Source: an uncultured Pseudomonadota bacterium (GTDB taxonomy: Bacteria; Pseudomonadota; Gammaproteobacteria; Burkholderiales; Usitatibacteraceae). Taken from it: 7,638 nucleotides of DNA. The position numbers and the translations under genes are program-made. Numbering within the stretch: the first letter of the stretch is position 1; every line of letters starts with the position of its first letter. The stretch is from positions 1 through 7,638 of the forward strand of contig CAMPHL010000107.1 in assembly GCA_946885905.1 (NCBI GenBank), in the 5' to 3' direction. The notes beneath the pieces were generated by a model. It made no database searches. It was given only the letters and a program-made list of their open reading frames with translations, and was not told the DNA's origin. Of the stretch, positions 1 to 6,607 are shown in pieces.

Positions 1-10
1 GGGGAAAGGC

Positions 11-1000
11 GTGCTCGCGATCGACGTTCGTGGCCTCACGAAGAAATTCGGCCAAAAGACCGTGGTCGACCATTTCTCGATGCAAGTCCCGAAGGGCGCC
101 ATCTACGGCTTCCTCGGGCCCAACGGCAGCGGCAAGACCACGACCATCCGGATGATCTGCGGCCTGCTCACGCCCGACGGGGGCAGCGGCACGGTGCTCG
201 GCCACGACATCTCCCGGGACTCCGAGCTCATCAAGCGCAAGGTGGGCTACATGACGCAGAAGTTCAGCCTCTACGAGGACCTCTCGATCGAGGAAAACCT
301 CGACTTCGTCGCGCGCATGTACGACGTGCCCGACCGCAAGCGCCGCGTGGCCGACGCGCTCGACAACCTGGGCCTCGCCTCGCGCAGGAAGCAGCTGGCG
401 GGCACGCTCTCGGGCGGCTGGAAGCAGCGCCTCGCGCTCGCCGCCTGCCTCATCCACGAGCCGAAGCTCCTGCTGCTGGACGAGCCCACCGCGGGCGTGG
501 ACCCGGGCGCGCGCCGCGACTTCTGGGACCACATCCATCACCTCGCGCATCAGGGCATCACGGTGCTGGTCAGTACGCACTACATGGACGAGGCCGAGCG
601 CTGCCATGCCCTCGCCTACATCGCCTACGGCAAGCTCCTCGCGCACGGCACCATCCGCGAGGTGATCGACCAGGCGGGCTTGTCGACCTGGGAGGTCGAG
701 GGGCCGGCGGTCATGGCGGTGGCCGAGGAGTTGCGCGACAAGCCCGGCGTCGAGATGGTGGCGCCCTTCGGCAACACGCTGCACGTGAGCGGCACGGACC
801 GCGCCGCGCTCGCCGCGACGCTCGCGCCGATCGGCTCGCGCGAACGCCTGTCGACCCGTGAAGTCGCGCCCAGCCTCGAGGACGTCTTCATCCACCTGAT
901 GAGGGACCTGGGCGCCGCCGCCCGGCCCGGTGGGTGGCCCCCTTCCGAACCCTCGCCCGAGGGGCAAACGTTGTCCGGGTCGCATCGGCAAAGGACGTGA
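11..1000 (+). CDS. ABC-2 exporter ATP-binding protein, like the C-terminal half of YbhF
   Basis: Cytoplasmic ATPase subunit that should power the membrane permease encoded next. The 329-residue reading contains all ABC landmarks in order: Walker A GPNGSGKTT at 36-44, Q-loop Q83 within GYMTQKFSLYEDLS, signature LSGGW at 133-137, Walker B LLLLDEP at 153-159, D-loop AGVD and switch His190 in STHYMDEAE. The words GYMTQKFSLY and KQRLALAACLIHEP match the second nucleotide-binding domain of E. coli YbhF as I remember it. YbhF carries two such domains in one chain, so this looks like a split version whose partner would lie upstream. The GTG at 11 follows GGGGAAAGG almost directly, but the frame stays open to the window edge, so an earlier start is possible. 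The ABC fold ends near residue 300 (SLEDVFIHLMRDL). The last 29 residues are a Pro/Gly/Ser-rich tail of no recognised function. Family assignment is firm; the transported substrate is unknown. Confidence 0.93.
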   Translation: MLAIDVRGLTKKFGQKTVVDHFSMQVPKGAIYGFLGPNGSGKTTTIRMICGLLTPDGGSGTVLGHDISRDSELIKRKVGYMTQKFSLYEDLSIEENLDFVARMYDVPDRKRRVADALDNLGLASRRKQLAGTLSGGWKQRLALAACLIHEPKLLLLDEPTAGVDPGARRDFWDHIHHLAHQGITVLVSTHYMDEAERCHALAYIAYGKLLAHGTIREVIDQAGLSTWEVEGPAVMAVAEELRDKPGVEMVAPFGNTLHVSGTDRAALAATLAPIGSRERLSTREVAPSLEDVFIHLMRDLGAAARPGGWPPSEPSPEGQTLSGSHRQRT

Positions 1001-1005
1001 CTGCG

Positions 1006-2133
1006 ATGTTCAAGCTGCACCGGTTCCTGGCGGTATTGACGAAGGAATTCGTCCAGATGCGGCGCGACCGGCTCACCTTCGCGATGATGATCGGCGTGCC
1101 GATCATGCAGCTGGTGCTCTTCGGCTACGCCATCAACATGGACCCGAAGGGCCTGCCCGCCGCGGTGGTCGCCGCCGAGGCGAGCCCGTTCTCGCGTTCG
1201 CTGGTGCGCGCGCTCGAGAACACGGGCTACTACAAGGTGGTGGCACTGCCGCAGACGGTGGACGAGGCCGACACGCTCCTCGCGCGCGGGGAAGTCCAGT
1301 TCGTCCTGCACGTCCCCGAAGACTTCTCGAGGAAGCTGCAGCGCGGGGAGCGCGCCGTGGTGCTGGTGGAAGCCGACGCCACGGACCCGGCCGCGACCGG
1401 CAATGCGATCGCGGCGTTGAACCAGGTGAGCCTCACCGCCCTGGACCGCGACCTCACCGGCTCGCTCGCGCGGCTCAAGCCCGGCGAGCCCGCCTTCGAG
1501 ATCCGGGTGCACCGCCGCTACAACCCGGAGGGGCTCACGCAGTACAACATCGTGCCCGGGCTCATGGGGGTCGTGCTCACCATGACGCTGGTCATGATGA
1601 CCTCCATCGCCATGACCCGCGAGCGCGAGCGCGGCACCATGGAGAACCTGCTCGCGACCCCCGTGCGGCCGCTCGAAGTGATGCTGGGCAAGATCGTGCC
1701 CTACATCGTCGTGGGATACGTCCAGGTCGTCGTGATCCTCACCGCTGCCAGGTTCCTCTTCCAGGTGCCGATGGCGGGAAGCCTGCTGCTCCTGTCCACG
1801 GTGCTGGTGCTGTTCATAGCCGCCAACCTCGCCATCGGTTTCACCTTTTCCACGCTTGCGAGGAGCCAGATGCAGGCGCTGCAGATGACCATGTTCTTCT
1901 TCCTGCCCACGATCCGGCTCTCGGGCTTCATGTTCCCGTTCCGCGGCATGCCCGGATGGGCGCAGGTGTTGGGCGAGGTCCTCCCGAACACCCATTTCAT
2001 GCGCATGGTGCGCGCCATCATGCTCAAGGGGGCGGGCGCGGCCGACATCATGCAGCACGTCTGGCCGCTCGCCCTGATCCTCGTGGTGGTCTCGACGGTC
2101 GCGCTCAAGCGCTACCAGCGCACCCTCGACTAG
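1006..2133 (+). CDS. ABC-2 type exporter permease, YbhS/YbhR/YhhJ-like
   Basis: Inner-membrane subunit partnering the ATPase that ends 5 bases upstream. I chose the ATG at 1006 (375 residues) because AAGGA at 991-995 is a good ribosome binding site 10 bases before it and the product then begins MFKLHRFLAVLTKEF, the usual family N-terminus. A GTG at 934 in the same frame would overlap the ATPase and add a poor leader. The layout is the ABC-2 pattern: first membrane helix about 23-43, a large extracytoplasmic domain about 45-178, then five helices at about 185-205, 230-250, 263-288, 295-315 and 350-368. The coupling-region motif RERERGTMENLLATPVRP (residues 205-222) and the GFMFPFRGMPGW motif support the family. 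Oddity: Arg304 sits in a hydrophobic motif where I would expect Leu. Known family members export drugs or ions; the substrate here cannot be predicted. E. coli has two such permeases (YbhS, YbhR), and only one is visible here. Confidence 0.93.
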   Translation: MFKLHRFLAVLTKEFVQMRRDRLTFAMMIGVPIMQLVLFGYAINMDPKGLPAAVVAAEASPFSRSLVRALENTGYYKVVALPQTVDEADTLLARGEVQFVLHVPEDFSRKLQRGERAVVLVEADATDPAATGNAIAALNQVSLTALDRDLTGSLARLKPGEPAFEIRVHRRYNPEGLTQYNIVPGLMGVVLTMTLVMMTSIAMTRERERGTMENLLATPVRPLEVMLGKIVPYIVVGYVQVVVILTAARFLFQVPMAGSLLLLSTVLVLFIAANLAIGFTFSTLARSQMQALQMTMFFFLPTIRLSGFMFPFRGMPGWAQVLGEVLPNTHFMRMVRAIMLKGAGAADIMQHVWPLALILVVVSTVALKRYQRTLD

Positions 2134-2142
2134 CTTTGCGTC

Positions 2143-2172
2143 GAATTCGAGAGGAAACCCCTTTGCTACAAT
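2143..2172 (+). promoter_or_regulatory. Candidate extended -10 promoter for the methyltransferase-tolC genes
   Basis: TACAAT at 2167-2172 is preceded by TGC (2164-2166), giving an extended -10 element TGCTACAAT. The best upstream hexamer at 18-base spacing is GAATTC (2143-2148), a poor -35, which extended -10 promoters can tolerate. A start near 2179 would leave a leader of about 47 bases before the ATG at 2226. A perfect 10-base palindrome, TCGAATTCGA at 2141-2150, covers the -35 position. The site lies in the only sizeable gap (2134-2225) between the permease and the methyltransferase. This is read by eye from consensus. Confidence 0.5.
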
Positions 2173-2225
2173 TCGGCCTTTCCCGAGCGCCCGCGCGCGC
2201 CGGAGCGCACCCTACCCCACCGGCC

Positions 2226-2879
2226 ATGAACTTCGACCAGGCCCGCTTCAACATGATCGAGCAGCAGATCCGCACCTGGGAGGTGCTCGATCCGGCCGTG
2301 CTCGACCTGCTCCACGCGGTGCGGCGCGAGGACTTCGTCCCGCCCGAGCACAAGGCGCTCGCGTTCGCCGACCTGGAGCTTCCGCTCGGGCACGGCGAGT
2401 CGATGATGCAGCCCAAGGTCGAGGCGCGCATCCTGCAGGAGTTGCAGCTGCAGCCGCACGAGACCGTGTACGAAGTCGGCACCGGCTCGGGCTACCTCAC
2501 CGCGCTTCTCGCGCGCCGCGCGCGCCACGTGACGAGCGCGGAGATCCATCCGGAGCTCAAGGCGCGCGCGGCGGCCAACCTCGCCGCGGCCGGCATCGCC
2601 AACGTGACGCTGCTCGAGGCGGACAGCGCCCGGCGCCCCATCGCCGAGGGTGCCTACGACGCCATCGTGATCACCGGGTCGTTGCCGGTGCTGCCGCGCG
2701 CCTTCCTGGAGCAACTCGCGCCCGGCGGACGGCTCTTCGCCGTGCTGGGCGACCCGCCGGTGATGAAGGCTACGCTGATGCACCAGCCCACCCCCGGCAC
2801 GCACCGGCACGTGGAGCTGTTCGAAACCCTCCTCAAACCCCTGGTGAACGCCCCACAGCCTTCCCGCTTCCGCTTCTAG
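2226..2879 (+). CDS. Pcm-like SAM-dependent methyltransferase with a non-canonical active site
   Basis: 217-residue cytoplasmic protein of the protein-L-isoaspartate O-methyltransferase family, which normally methylates damaged isoaspartyl residues using S-adenosylmethionine. The N-terminal part (FNMIEQQIRTW, residues 8-18, and VRREDFVP, 32-39) and SAM-binding motif I (EVGTGSGY, 83-90) place it in the family, and the acidic AEIHPEL follows as expected. However, the signature G-Q-T-I-S-Q-P of true PCMTs reads GESMMQP at 57-63, so Met61 replaces the serine implicated in catalysis. The usual GDG-x-x-G and TAA motifs read EADSARRP and TGS. It may therefore be a methyltransferase with another substrate. 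A pcm-like gene just before tolC is, from memory, a common betaproteobacterial arrangement, so this is likely an orthologous subgroup and not a decayed gene. There is no convincing ribosome binding site; the nearest GGAG ends 20 bases before the ATG. TolC follows 64 bases downstream, probably co-transcribed. Confidence 0.88.
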   Translation: MNFDQARFNMIEQQIRTWEVLDPAVLDLLHAVRREDFVPPEHKALAFADLELPLGHGESMMQPKVEARILQELQLQPHETVYEVGTGSGYLTALLARRARHVTSAEIHPELKARAAANLAAAGIANVTLLEADSARRPIAEGAYDAIVITGSLPVLPRAFLEQLAPGGRLFAVLGDPPVMKATLMHQPTPGTHRHVELFETLLKPLVNAPQPSRFRF

Positions 2880-2943
2880 GCGAATCCGCCGCGCGGCCGC
2901 GCCGCGTCATACCGAAGCCGGACCCTACAAGACCAAGGCCCCG

Positions 2944-4254
2944 ATGAAAGCCCCCCGCTCCCTCCTAGCCGCCGTACTTGCCGCGGCATTGCCCGCCGCC
3001 GGCGCCGACCTGCTCTCCGTCTATCGCGACGCGCTCGTTTCCGATCCGGTCTACCAGGCGGCCCGCGCGCAGTACAACGCAACCGCCGAGCGCCTGCCGC
3101 AGGCGCGCGCCGGGTACCTGCCGTTCATCAACGCCAACCTCGGCATGACCCGCTTCTGGATCGACCGCGAGGGCGCGCCTTCCTTCGACTACACCTACAA
3201 GACTTACGGCGTCACGCTTTCGCAGCCGATCTTCCGGATGCAGAACTGGATCGCGATCTCGCAGGCGGAGAAGACGGTGCTGCAGGCCGCTGCCACCCTC
3301 TCGCAGGCGCAGCAGGACCTCACGATCCGAGCCTCGCAGGCTTACTTCGACGTGCTGCTCGCGCGCGACAACGTCGCGCTGTCCGAGTCGCAGAAGGCGG
3401 CGATCGACCAGCAGCTCGCGCAGGCCAAGCGCAACTTCGAGGTGGGCACCGCCACCATCGTCGATACCCTCGAGGCGCAGGCGCGCTACGACCAGGCGGT
3501 CGCCAAGGAGATCGCGGACAAGGTCGACCTGGAGGTGAAGCAGCGCATCCTCGCCGTGCTCCTGGGCAAGCTTCCCGACGGCCTGGTGCCGCTGCGCGAG
3601 CCGCTCCCGCTCGAGGCGCCGGTGCCCAACGACGCGGAGGCATGGGTCAAGTCGGCCGCCGATTCGAGCTTCACCGTGGCGGTCGCGCGCGCCAATTACG
3701 AGATCGCGAAGCAGGAAGTCGACCGCCAGCGCGCCGGCCACCTGCCGACGGTGGACCTCACGGGCTCGGCCACCCGCGTGGACGATCCGACCTCCGCCGT
3801 GCCCCCCATCGGGCCGATCACCAACGGCGGCTCGGTCGGCATCACGGTGCAGGTCCCGATCTTCGCCGGGGGACTCACGCAGTCGCGCGTGCGCGAGGCG
3901 GTGGCGCTGCGCGATCGCGCCGAGCAGGAGCTCGAGAATGCGCAGCGCACCGTGGCGCAAACGGTTCGCGCGGGCTTCCTGGTGGTCTCGAGCGGCATCT
4001 CGCAGGTGCGCGCCCTCGAGCAGGCGCTGGTCTCCACCCAGAGCCAGCTCGACTCCACGATCCTCGGCCGCGACGTGGGCGTGCGCACCAGCGTGGACGT
4101 ACTGAACGCACAGCAGCAGGTATTCCAGACGCGCCGCGACCTGCAGCAGGCGCGCTACACCTTCCTCGTCAACACCTTGCGCCTGAAGGCGGCGACCGGC
4201 ACGCTCACCGAGGCCGACGTCGAAGCCGTCAACCGAACCCTTGGCCGCGGTTGA
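2944..4254 (+). CDS. tolC: TolC-family outer membrane efflux/secretion channel
   Basis: 436-residue outer membrane protein that would trimerise into the exit duct for tripartite pumps or type I secretion. Residues 1-21 are a signal peptide (MKAPRSLL, an Ala/Leu core, AGA before the likely cut), giving a mature start DLLSVYRDAL much like the start of mature E. coli TolC. Two homologous OEP halves are visible: NFEVGTATIVDTLEAQ from residue 164 and RDVGVRTSVDVLNAQQ from about 376 are the same helical motif about 213 residues apart. TVDLTGSATR, VPIFAGGLTQSRVREA and TGTLTEADVEAVN also align with TolC. The mature chain of about 415 residues is shorter than the E. coli protein, lacking the C-terminal extension. 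A weak AAGG at 2935-2938 precedes the ATG. The gene follows the Pcm-like gene and may serve the exporter encoded at 11-2133, though TolC proteins often serve several pumps. It is followed by a hairpin terminator and converges on waaA. Confidence 0.95.
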   Translation: MKAPRSLLAAVLAAALPAAGADLLSVYRDALVSDPVYQAARAQYNATAERLPQARAGYLPFINANLGMTRFWIDREGAPSFDYTYKTYGVTLSQPIFRMQNWIAISQAEKTVLQAAATLSQAQQDLTIRASQAYFDVLLARDNVALSESQKAAIDQQLAQAKRNFEVGTATIVDTLEAQARYDQAVAKEIADKVDLEVKQRILAVLLGKLPDGLVPLREPLPLEAPVPNDAEAWVKSAADSSFTVAVARANYEIAKQEVDRQRAGHLPTVDLTGSATRVDDPTSAVPPIGPITNGGSVGITVQVPIFAGGLTQSRVREAVALRDRAEQELENAQRTVAQTVRAGFLVVSSGISQVRALEQALVSTQSQLDSTILGRDVGVRTSVDVLNAQQQVFQTRRDLQQARYTFLVNTLRLKAATGTLTEADVEAVNRTLGRG

Positions 4255-4257
4255 TCG

Positions 4258-4290
4258 AACCAAGGCAGTGCCCTGGCTTGGGTTTCCTTT
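4258..4290. terminator. Imperfect hairpin between convergent tolC and waaA
   Basis: In the 34-base gap between the two stop codons, CCAAG (4260-4264) pairs with CTTGG (4277-4281). After one G-G mismatch, CAG (4266-4268) pairs with CTG (4273-4275), leaving a TGCC loop. On the plus strand the stem is followed by the broken pyrimidine tract TTTCCTTT (4283-4290), suitable for ending tolC transcription. On the minus strand the tract after the stem (TTCGATCAA) is weaker, so termination of waaA is less certain. The waaA stop codon lies inside the pyrimidine tract. Confidence 0.55.
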
Positions 4291-5542
4291 ACCGATCGAG
4301 CGCCGCGTCGAGACGCGCGAGCAGGCGCTGGGTGGCGCCGCGGTGCGCCTCCACGAAGCGCAGCGCGTTGCCGCCCATCCGTTGGCGAAGTGAATCGTCG
4401 CGCGTGAGCGAGAGCGCTGCCGCCATGGCGGCGGCCGCATCCTCCACCCGAAGCCCCGCCTCGGCCGCGAGCGCGCCCTCGGCCGCCTGCTCGAAGTTGT
4501 ACGTGTGCCGGCCGAAGATCACCGGACGCGCGGTAGCGCAGGCCTCGATCAGGTTCTGGCTGCCGTACTCGAGGAAGCTTCCGCCCATCAGCACGAGGTC
4601 CCCGGCGGCGTAGTAGGCGAGCATTTCACCCATCGTGTCGCCCACCACCACCCGCGCCTGCCGAGGCACCGGCCCACGGGCGCTGCGCCGGTGGACGCCG
4701 AAGCCGCGTGACGAGGCGAGCCCCGCGACCTCGTCGAAGCGCTGCGGATGGCGGGGCACGACGACGAGCAGGACCTCGGGCGGCATCGCGGCGAAGGCAT
4801 CGAGCAGCAGCGCCTCTTCTCCCTCGCGCGTGCTTCCCGCGATCCACACTGGCCGTGACTGCCCGAATAGCTCTCTCAGGGCCGCGCCGCGTGCGGCGTT
4901 TCCGGCCGGCACCTCGAGGTCGAACTTCAGGTTGCCGGTGACTTCCACGCGCTGCGCGCCCAGCCCGCGAAATCGCCGCGCGTCGGCTTCGGTTTGCGCC
5001 GCGACGCCCGCGAGCCCGCCAAGCGCCCAACGCGCAAGCGCTGGAAAGCGCGCGTAGCGCCGCGCCGAGCGCTCCGACAGGCGCGCGTTGGCGAGCACGA
5101 CCGGAATGCGCGCGCTCGCGCATTCCTCGATCAGCCGCGGCCAGAGCTCGGTCTCCATGATCACGCCGAGCGCCGGCTTGTAGTGGCGCACGAAGCCTCG
5201 AACCGCATGGCCAAGGTCGTACGGCAGCCAGGCTCGCTCGACGCGATCGCCGTACATCTCCTCGCCGGTGGCGCGCCCCGTGGGCGTCATGTGCGTGAGG
5301 AGGATCCTGTGTCGCGGATGGCGTGCCGCGAGCGCCTCGACGATGGGCGCCGCGGCGCGGGTCTCTCCCACGGACACCGCATGGATCCAGATGCGCGGTA
5401 CGTCCGGGGCAGGGTCGTAGCGTCCGAAGCGCTCGCCGATGCGGGCGGCGTAGCCGGGAAGCTTCCGCGCGCGCCAGTGCAGGCGCAGAACCGCGAGCGG
5501 CGCGGCGAGCCACCAGAGCAGGGCGTACGCGAGCCGGGTCAT
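4289..5542 (-). CDS. waaA: 3-deoxy-D-manno-octulosonic acid (Kdo) transferase WaaA/KdtA
   Basis: Transfers Kdo from CMP-Kdo to the lipid A precursor at the cytoplasmic face of the inner membrane, an essential early step of lipopolysaccharide core assembly. The 417 residues match the family length. An N-terminal hydrophobic anchor (about 3-19, LAYALLWWLAAPLAVL) precedes the GT30 domain. VSVGET at 56-61 carries the catalytic Glu60, at the same position as in E. coli. Further family motifs follow in order: TMTPTG-like THMTPTG, LPYDL, IMETELWP, NARLSERSA, TGNLKFD, GSTREGEE, VPRHPQRF, VVGDTMGEM, MGGSFLEYGSQNLIEA and FGRHTYNFEQ. The ATG (5542-5540) overlaps the waaC stop in an ATGA, so translation is probably coupled to waaC; no strong ribosome binding site is present. 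How many Kdo units it adds cannot be told from sequence. Identification is firm. Confidence 0.97.
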   Translation of the reverse strand: MTRLAYALLWWLAAPLAVLRLHWRARKLPGYAARIGERFGRYDPAPDVPRIWIHAVSVGETRAAAPIVEALAARHPRHRILLTHMTPTGRATGEEMYGDRVERAWLPYDLGHAVRGFVRHYKPALGVIMETELWPRLIEECASARIPVVLANARLSERSARRYARFPALARWALGGLAGVAAQTEADARRFRGLGAQRVEVTGNLKFDLEVPAGNAARGAALRELFGQSRPVWIAGSTREGEEALLLDAFAAMPPEVLLVVVPRHPQRFDEVAGLASSRGFGVHRRSARGPVPRQARVVVGDTMGEMLAYYAAGDLVLMGGSFLEYGSQNLIEACATARPVIFGRHTYNFEQAAEGALAAEAGLRVEDAAAAMAAALSLTRDDSLRQRMGGNALRFVEAHRGATQRLLARLDAALDR

Positions 5543-6558
5543 TCGGGCTGCGGAGCCTCGCTGGGTGCCGCGGGCTGCGCCGGTGTGGTTTCAGGCGCGG
5601 CCACGGGCCCGTAGCCCAGCGCGGCGGCCACCGCCTCGACCGAAGGCGGCTTGCCCGGCCCGCCGAGGTTCACGCCCTGGGCGCCGTGCAGGCCCGTGAG
5701 CTCGGGCCGCGTGGCGCAGTAGATCCCCGCGGTGGGCCGGCCCAGCGCGACGGCGAGGTGCGTGAGGCCGGTGTCCACGCCTGCCACGAGCGAAGCATGC
5801 CCCAGCAACGCGCAGGCATCGGCGAGCGAGGTCGCGGGCGCCGCCAGCGCGCCCGGGATCGCTGCCGCGAGGCGGGCCGCATGCTCGCGCTCGGCCTGCG
5901 TTCCACCCGGAAGCACCGGCACGTGACCGCTTTCGGCGAGCAGGCGCCCGAGCGCGATCCAGCGTTCGTCGGGCCACGCCTTGGGCTTGCGGCTCGCGGC
6001 ATGCAGCAGGACCGCGTAGGACCGAGAAGGAGCCCAGAGCGGGGGCGAGGCGGGAACGAGCAAGCCATAGCGCGCCTCGCCCGAGGGCACGTAGCCGAAC
6101 ACCTGCCCGGCGAGATCGCGGTTGCGCTCGACGGCATGGCGCTCGCGCGCGACCGGGAGCTTCACGTCGTAGAGGCGCGCGGCGATGGGCTCGCGCGCGG
6201 AGCGCTTGTCCAAACCGAAAAGCGCCCCGCCCGCGGCCCTTGCCACCAGCGCGCTCTTGAGCAGTCCCTGGCTGTCCACCACGTAATCCCATCGCCCGCG
6301 TGCAAGCGCCCGGCGAGCGGCGGCGAGGCGGGTCCAGCGCGAGCGGTCCAGGGGCGAACGCCGCACCGTGCGAAGCCCGACCGGGATCACCTCGTGGACG
6401 CCGCCGTGCAGGCGCACCAGCTCCGCGTAGGCCTCTTCGACCGCCCAGGCCACGTGCATCTCGGGCCGGTGCCGCGCGAGGTCGGTGACCGCCGGCAAGT
6501 GGTGGATCACGTCGCCCAGCGAGGAGAGCTTCACGAACAGGACGCGCGGCGCGGGCAT
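5539..6558 (-). CDS. waaC: Lipopolysaccharide heptosyltransferase I (WaaC)
   Basis: GT9 enzyme that transfers L-glycero-D-manno-heptose from ADP-heptose to Kdo of the inner core, acting after WaaA. The N-terminal motif RVLFVKLSSLGDVIHHLPAV contains the catalytic aspartate (Asp16 from the start chosen; Asp13 in E. coli). Later motifs are WAVEE, VDSQGLLKSA, AREPIA, RHAVERNR, LLHAASRKPKAWPDERW with the nucleotide-binding lysine region, and VDTGLTHLAVALGRP with Asp262 matching E. coli Asp261. I chose the ATG at 6558 (339 residues) because the family normally begins within a few residues of RVLFVK; an in-frame ATG at 6567 would add three residues. Neither has a ribosome binding site. The last 19 residues form a Pro/Ala/Glu-rich tail beyond the GT9 fold, absent from E. 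coli WaaC and probably disordered. The gene is first of the waaC-waaA pair and is transcribed divergently from the GT2 gene. Confidence 0.95.
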   Translation of the reverse strand: MPAPRVLFVKLSSLGDVIHHLPAVTDLARHRPEMHVAWAVEEAYAELVRLHGGVHEVIPVGLRTVRRSPLDRSRWTRLAAARRALARGRWDYVVDSQGLLKSALVARAAGGALFGLDKRSAREPIAARLYDVKLPVARERHAVERNRDLAGQVFGYVPSGEARYGLLVPASPPLWAPSRSYAVLLHAASRKPKAWPDERWIALGRLLAESGHVPVLPGGTQAEREHAARLAAAIPGALAAPATSLADACALLGHASLVAGVDTGLTHLAVALGRPTAGIYCATRPELTGLHGAQGVNLGGPGKPPSVEAVAAALGYGPVAAPETTPAQPAAPSEAPQPE

Positions 6559-6565
6559 GGGTGGC

Positions 6566-6575
6566 ATTGTAAAAT
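6566..6575. promoter_or_regulatory. Overlapping -10-like elements in the divergent waaC / GT2 spacer
   Basis: The AT-rich ten bases ATTGTAAAAT stand out in GC-rich surroundings. On the plus strand, TGTAAAAT gives a -10-like TAAAAT (6570-6575), placing a start near 6582 for the GT2 gene. On the minus strand, the same bases read TTTTACAAT, with TACAAT at 6571-6566, placing a start near 6560-6558 at the waaC ATG. No good -35 is visible for either direction at 16-18 base spacing. A small hairpin, GGGCT (6579-6583) with AGCCC (6588-6592), lies beside it. This is a prediction from consensus only. Confidence 0.35.
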
Positions 6576-6607
6576 GATGGGCTTTTCAGCCCTGAGCAAG
6601 CCATCCC

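Noticed and set aside
625..2058. Long minus-strand open frame (477 codons) opposite the ABC transporter genes
   Set aside because: It is extremely rich in His, Arg, Glu and Gly, matches no family I recognise, and mirrors the codon positions of the well-supported ATPase and permease. Long antisense frames are expected in GC-rich DNA.
930..2225. Plus-strand upstream extension of the methyltransferase frame to base 930, through the permease gene
   Set aside because: The added 432 residues are Arg/Pro/Ala-rich and out of frame with the permease; the methyltransferase family starts at the ATG at 2226.
2891..2906. GC-rich palindrome GCGCGGCCGCGC between the methyltransferase and tolC as a terminator or operator
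   Set aside because: No T tract follows, and such GC palindromes are likely by chance in DNA of this composition. The gap is only 64 bases and the genes look co-transcribed.
2965..4440. Minus-strand open frame of 491 codons opposite tolC
   Set aside because: Composition is biased to Arg, Leu, Asp and His, with no recognisable motif. TolC on the plus strand has a signal peptide and conserved repeats.
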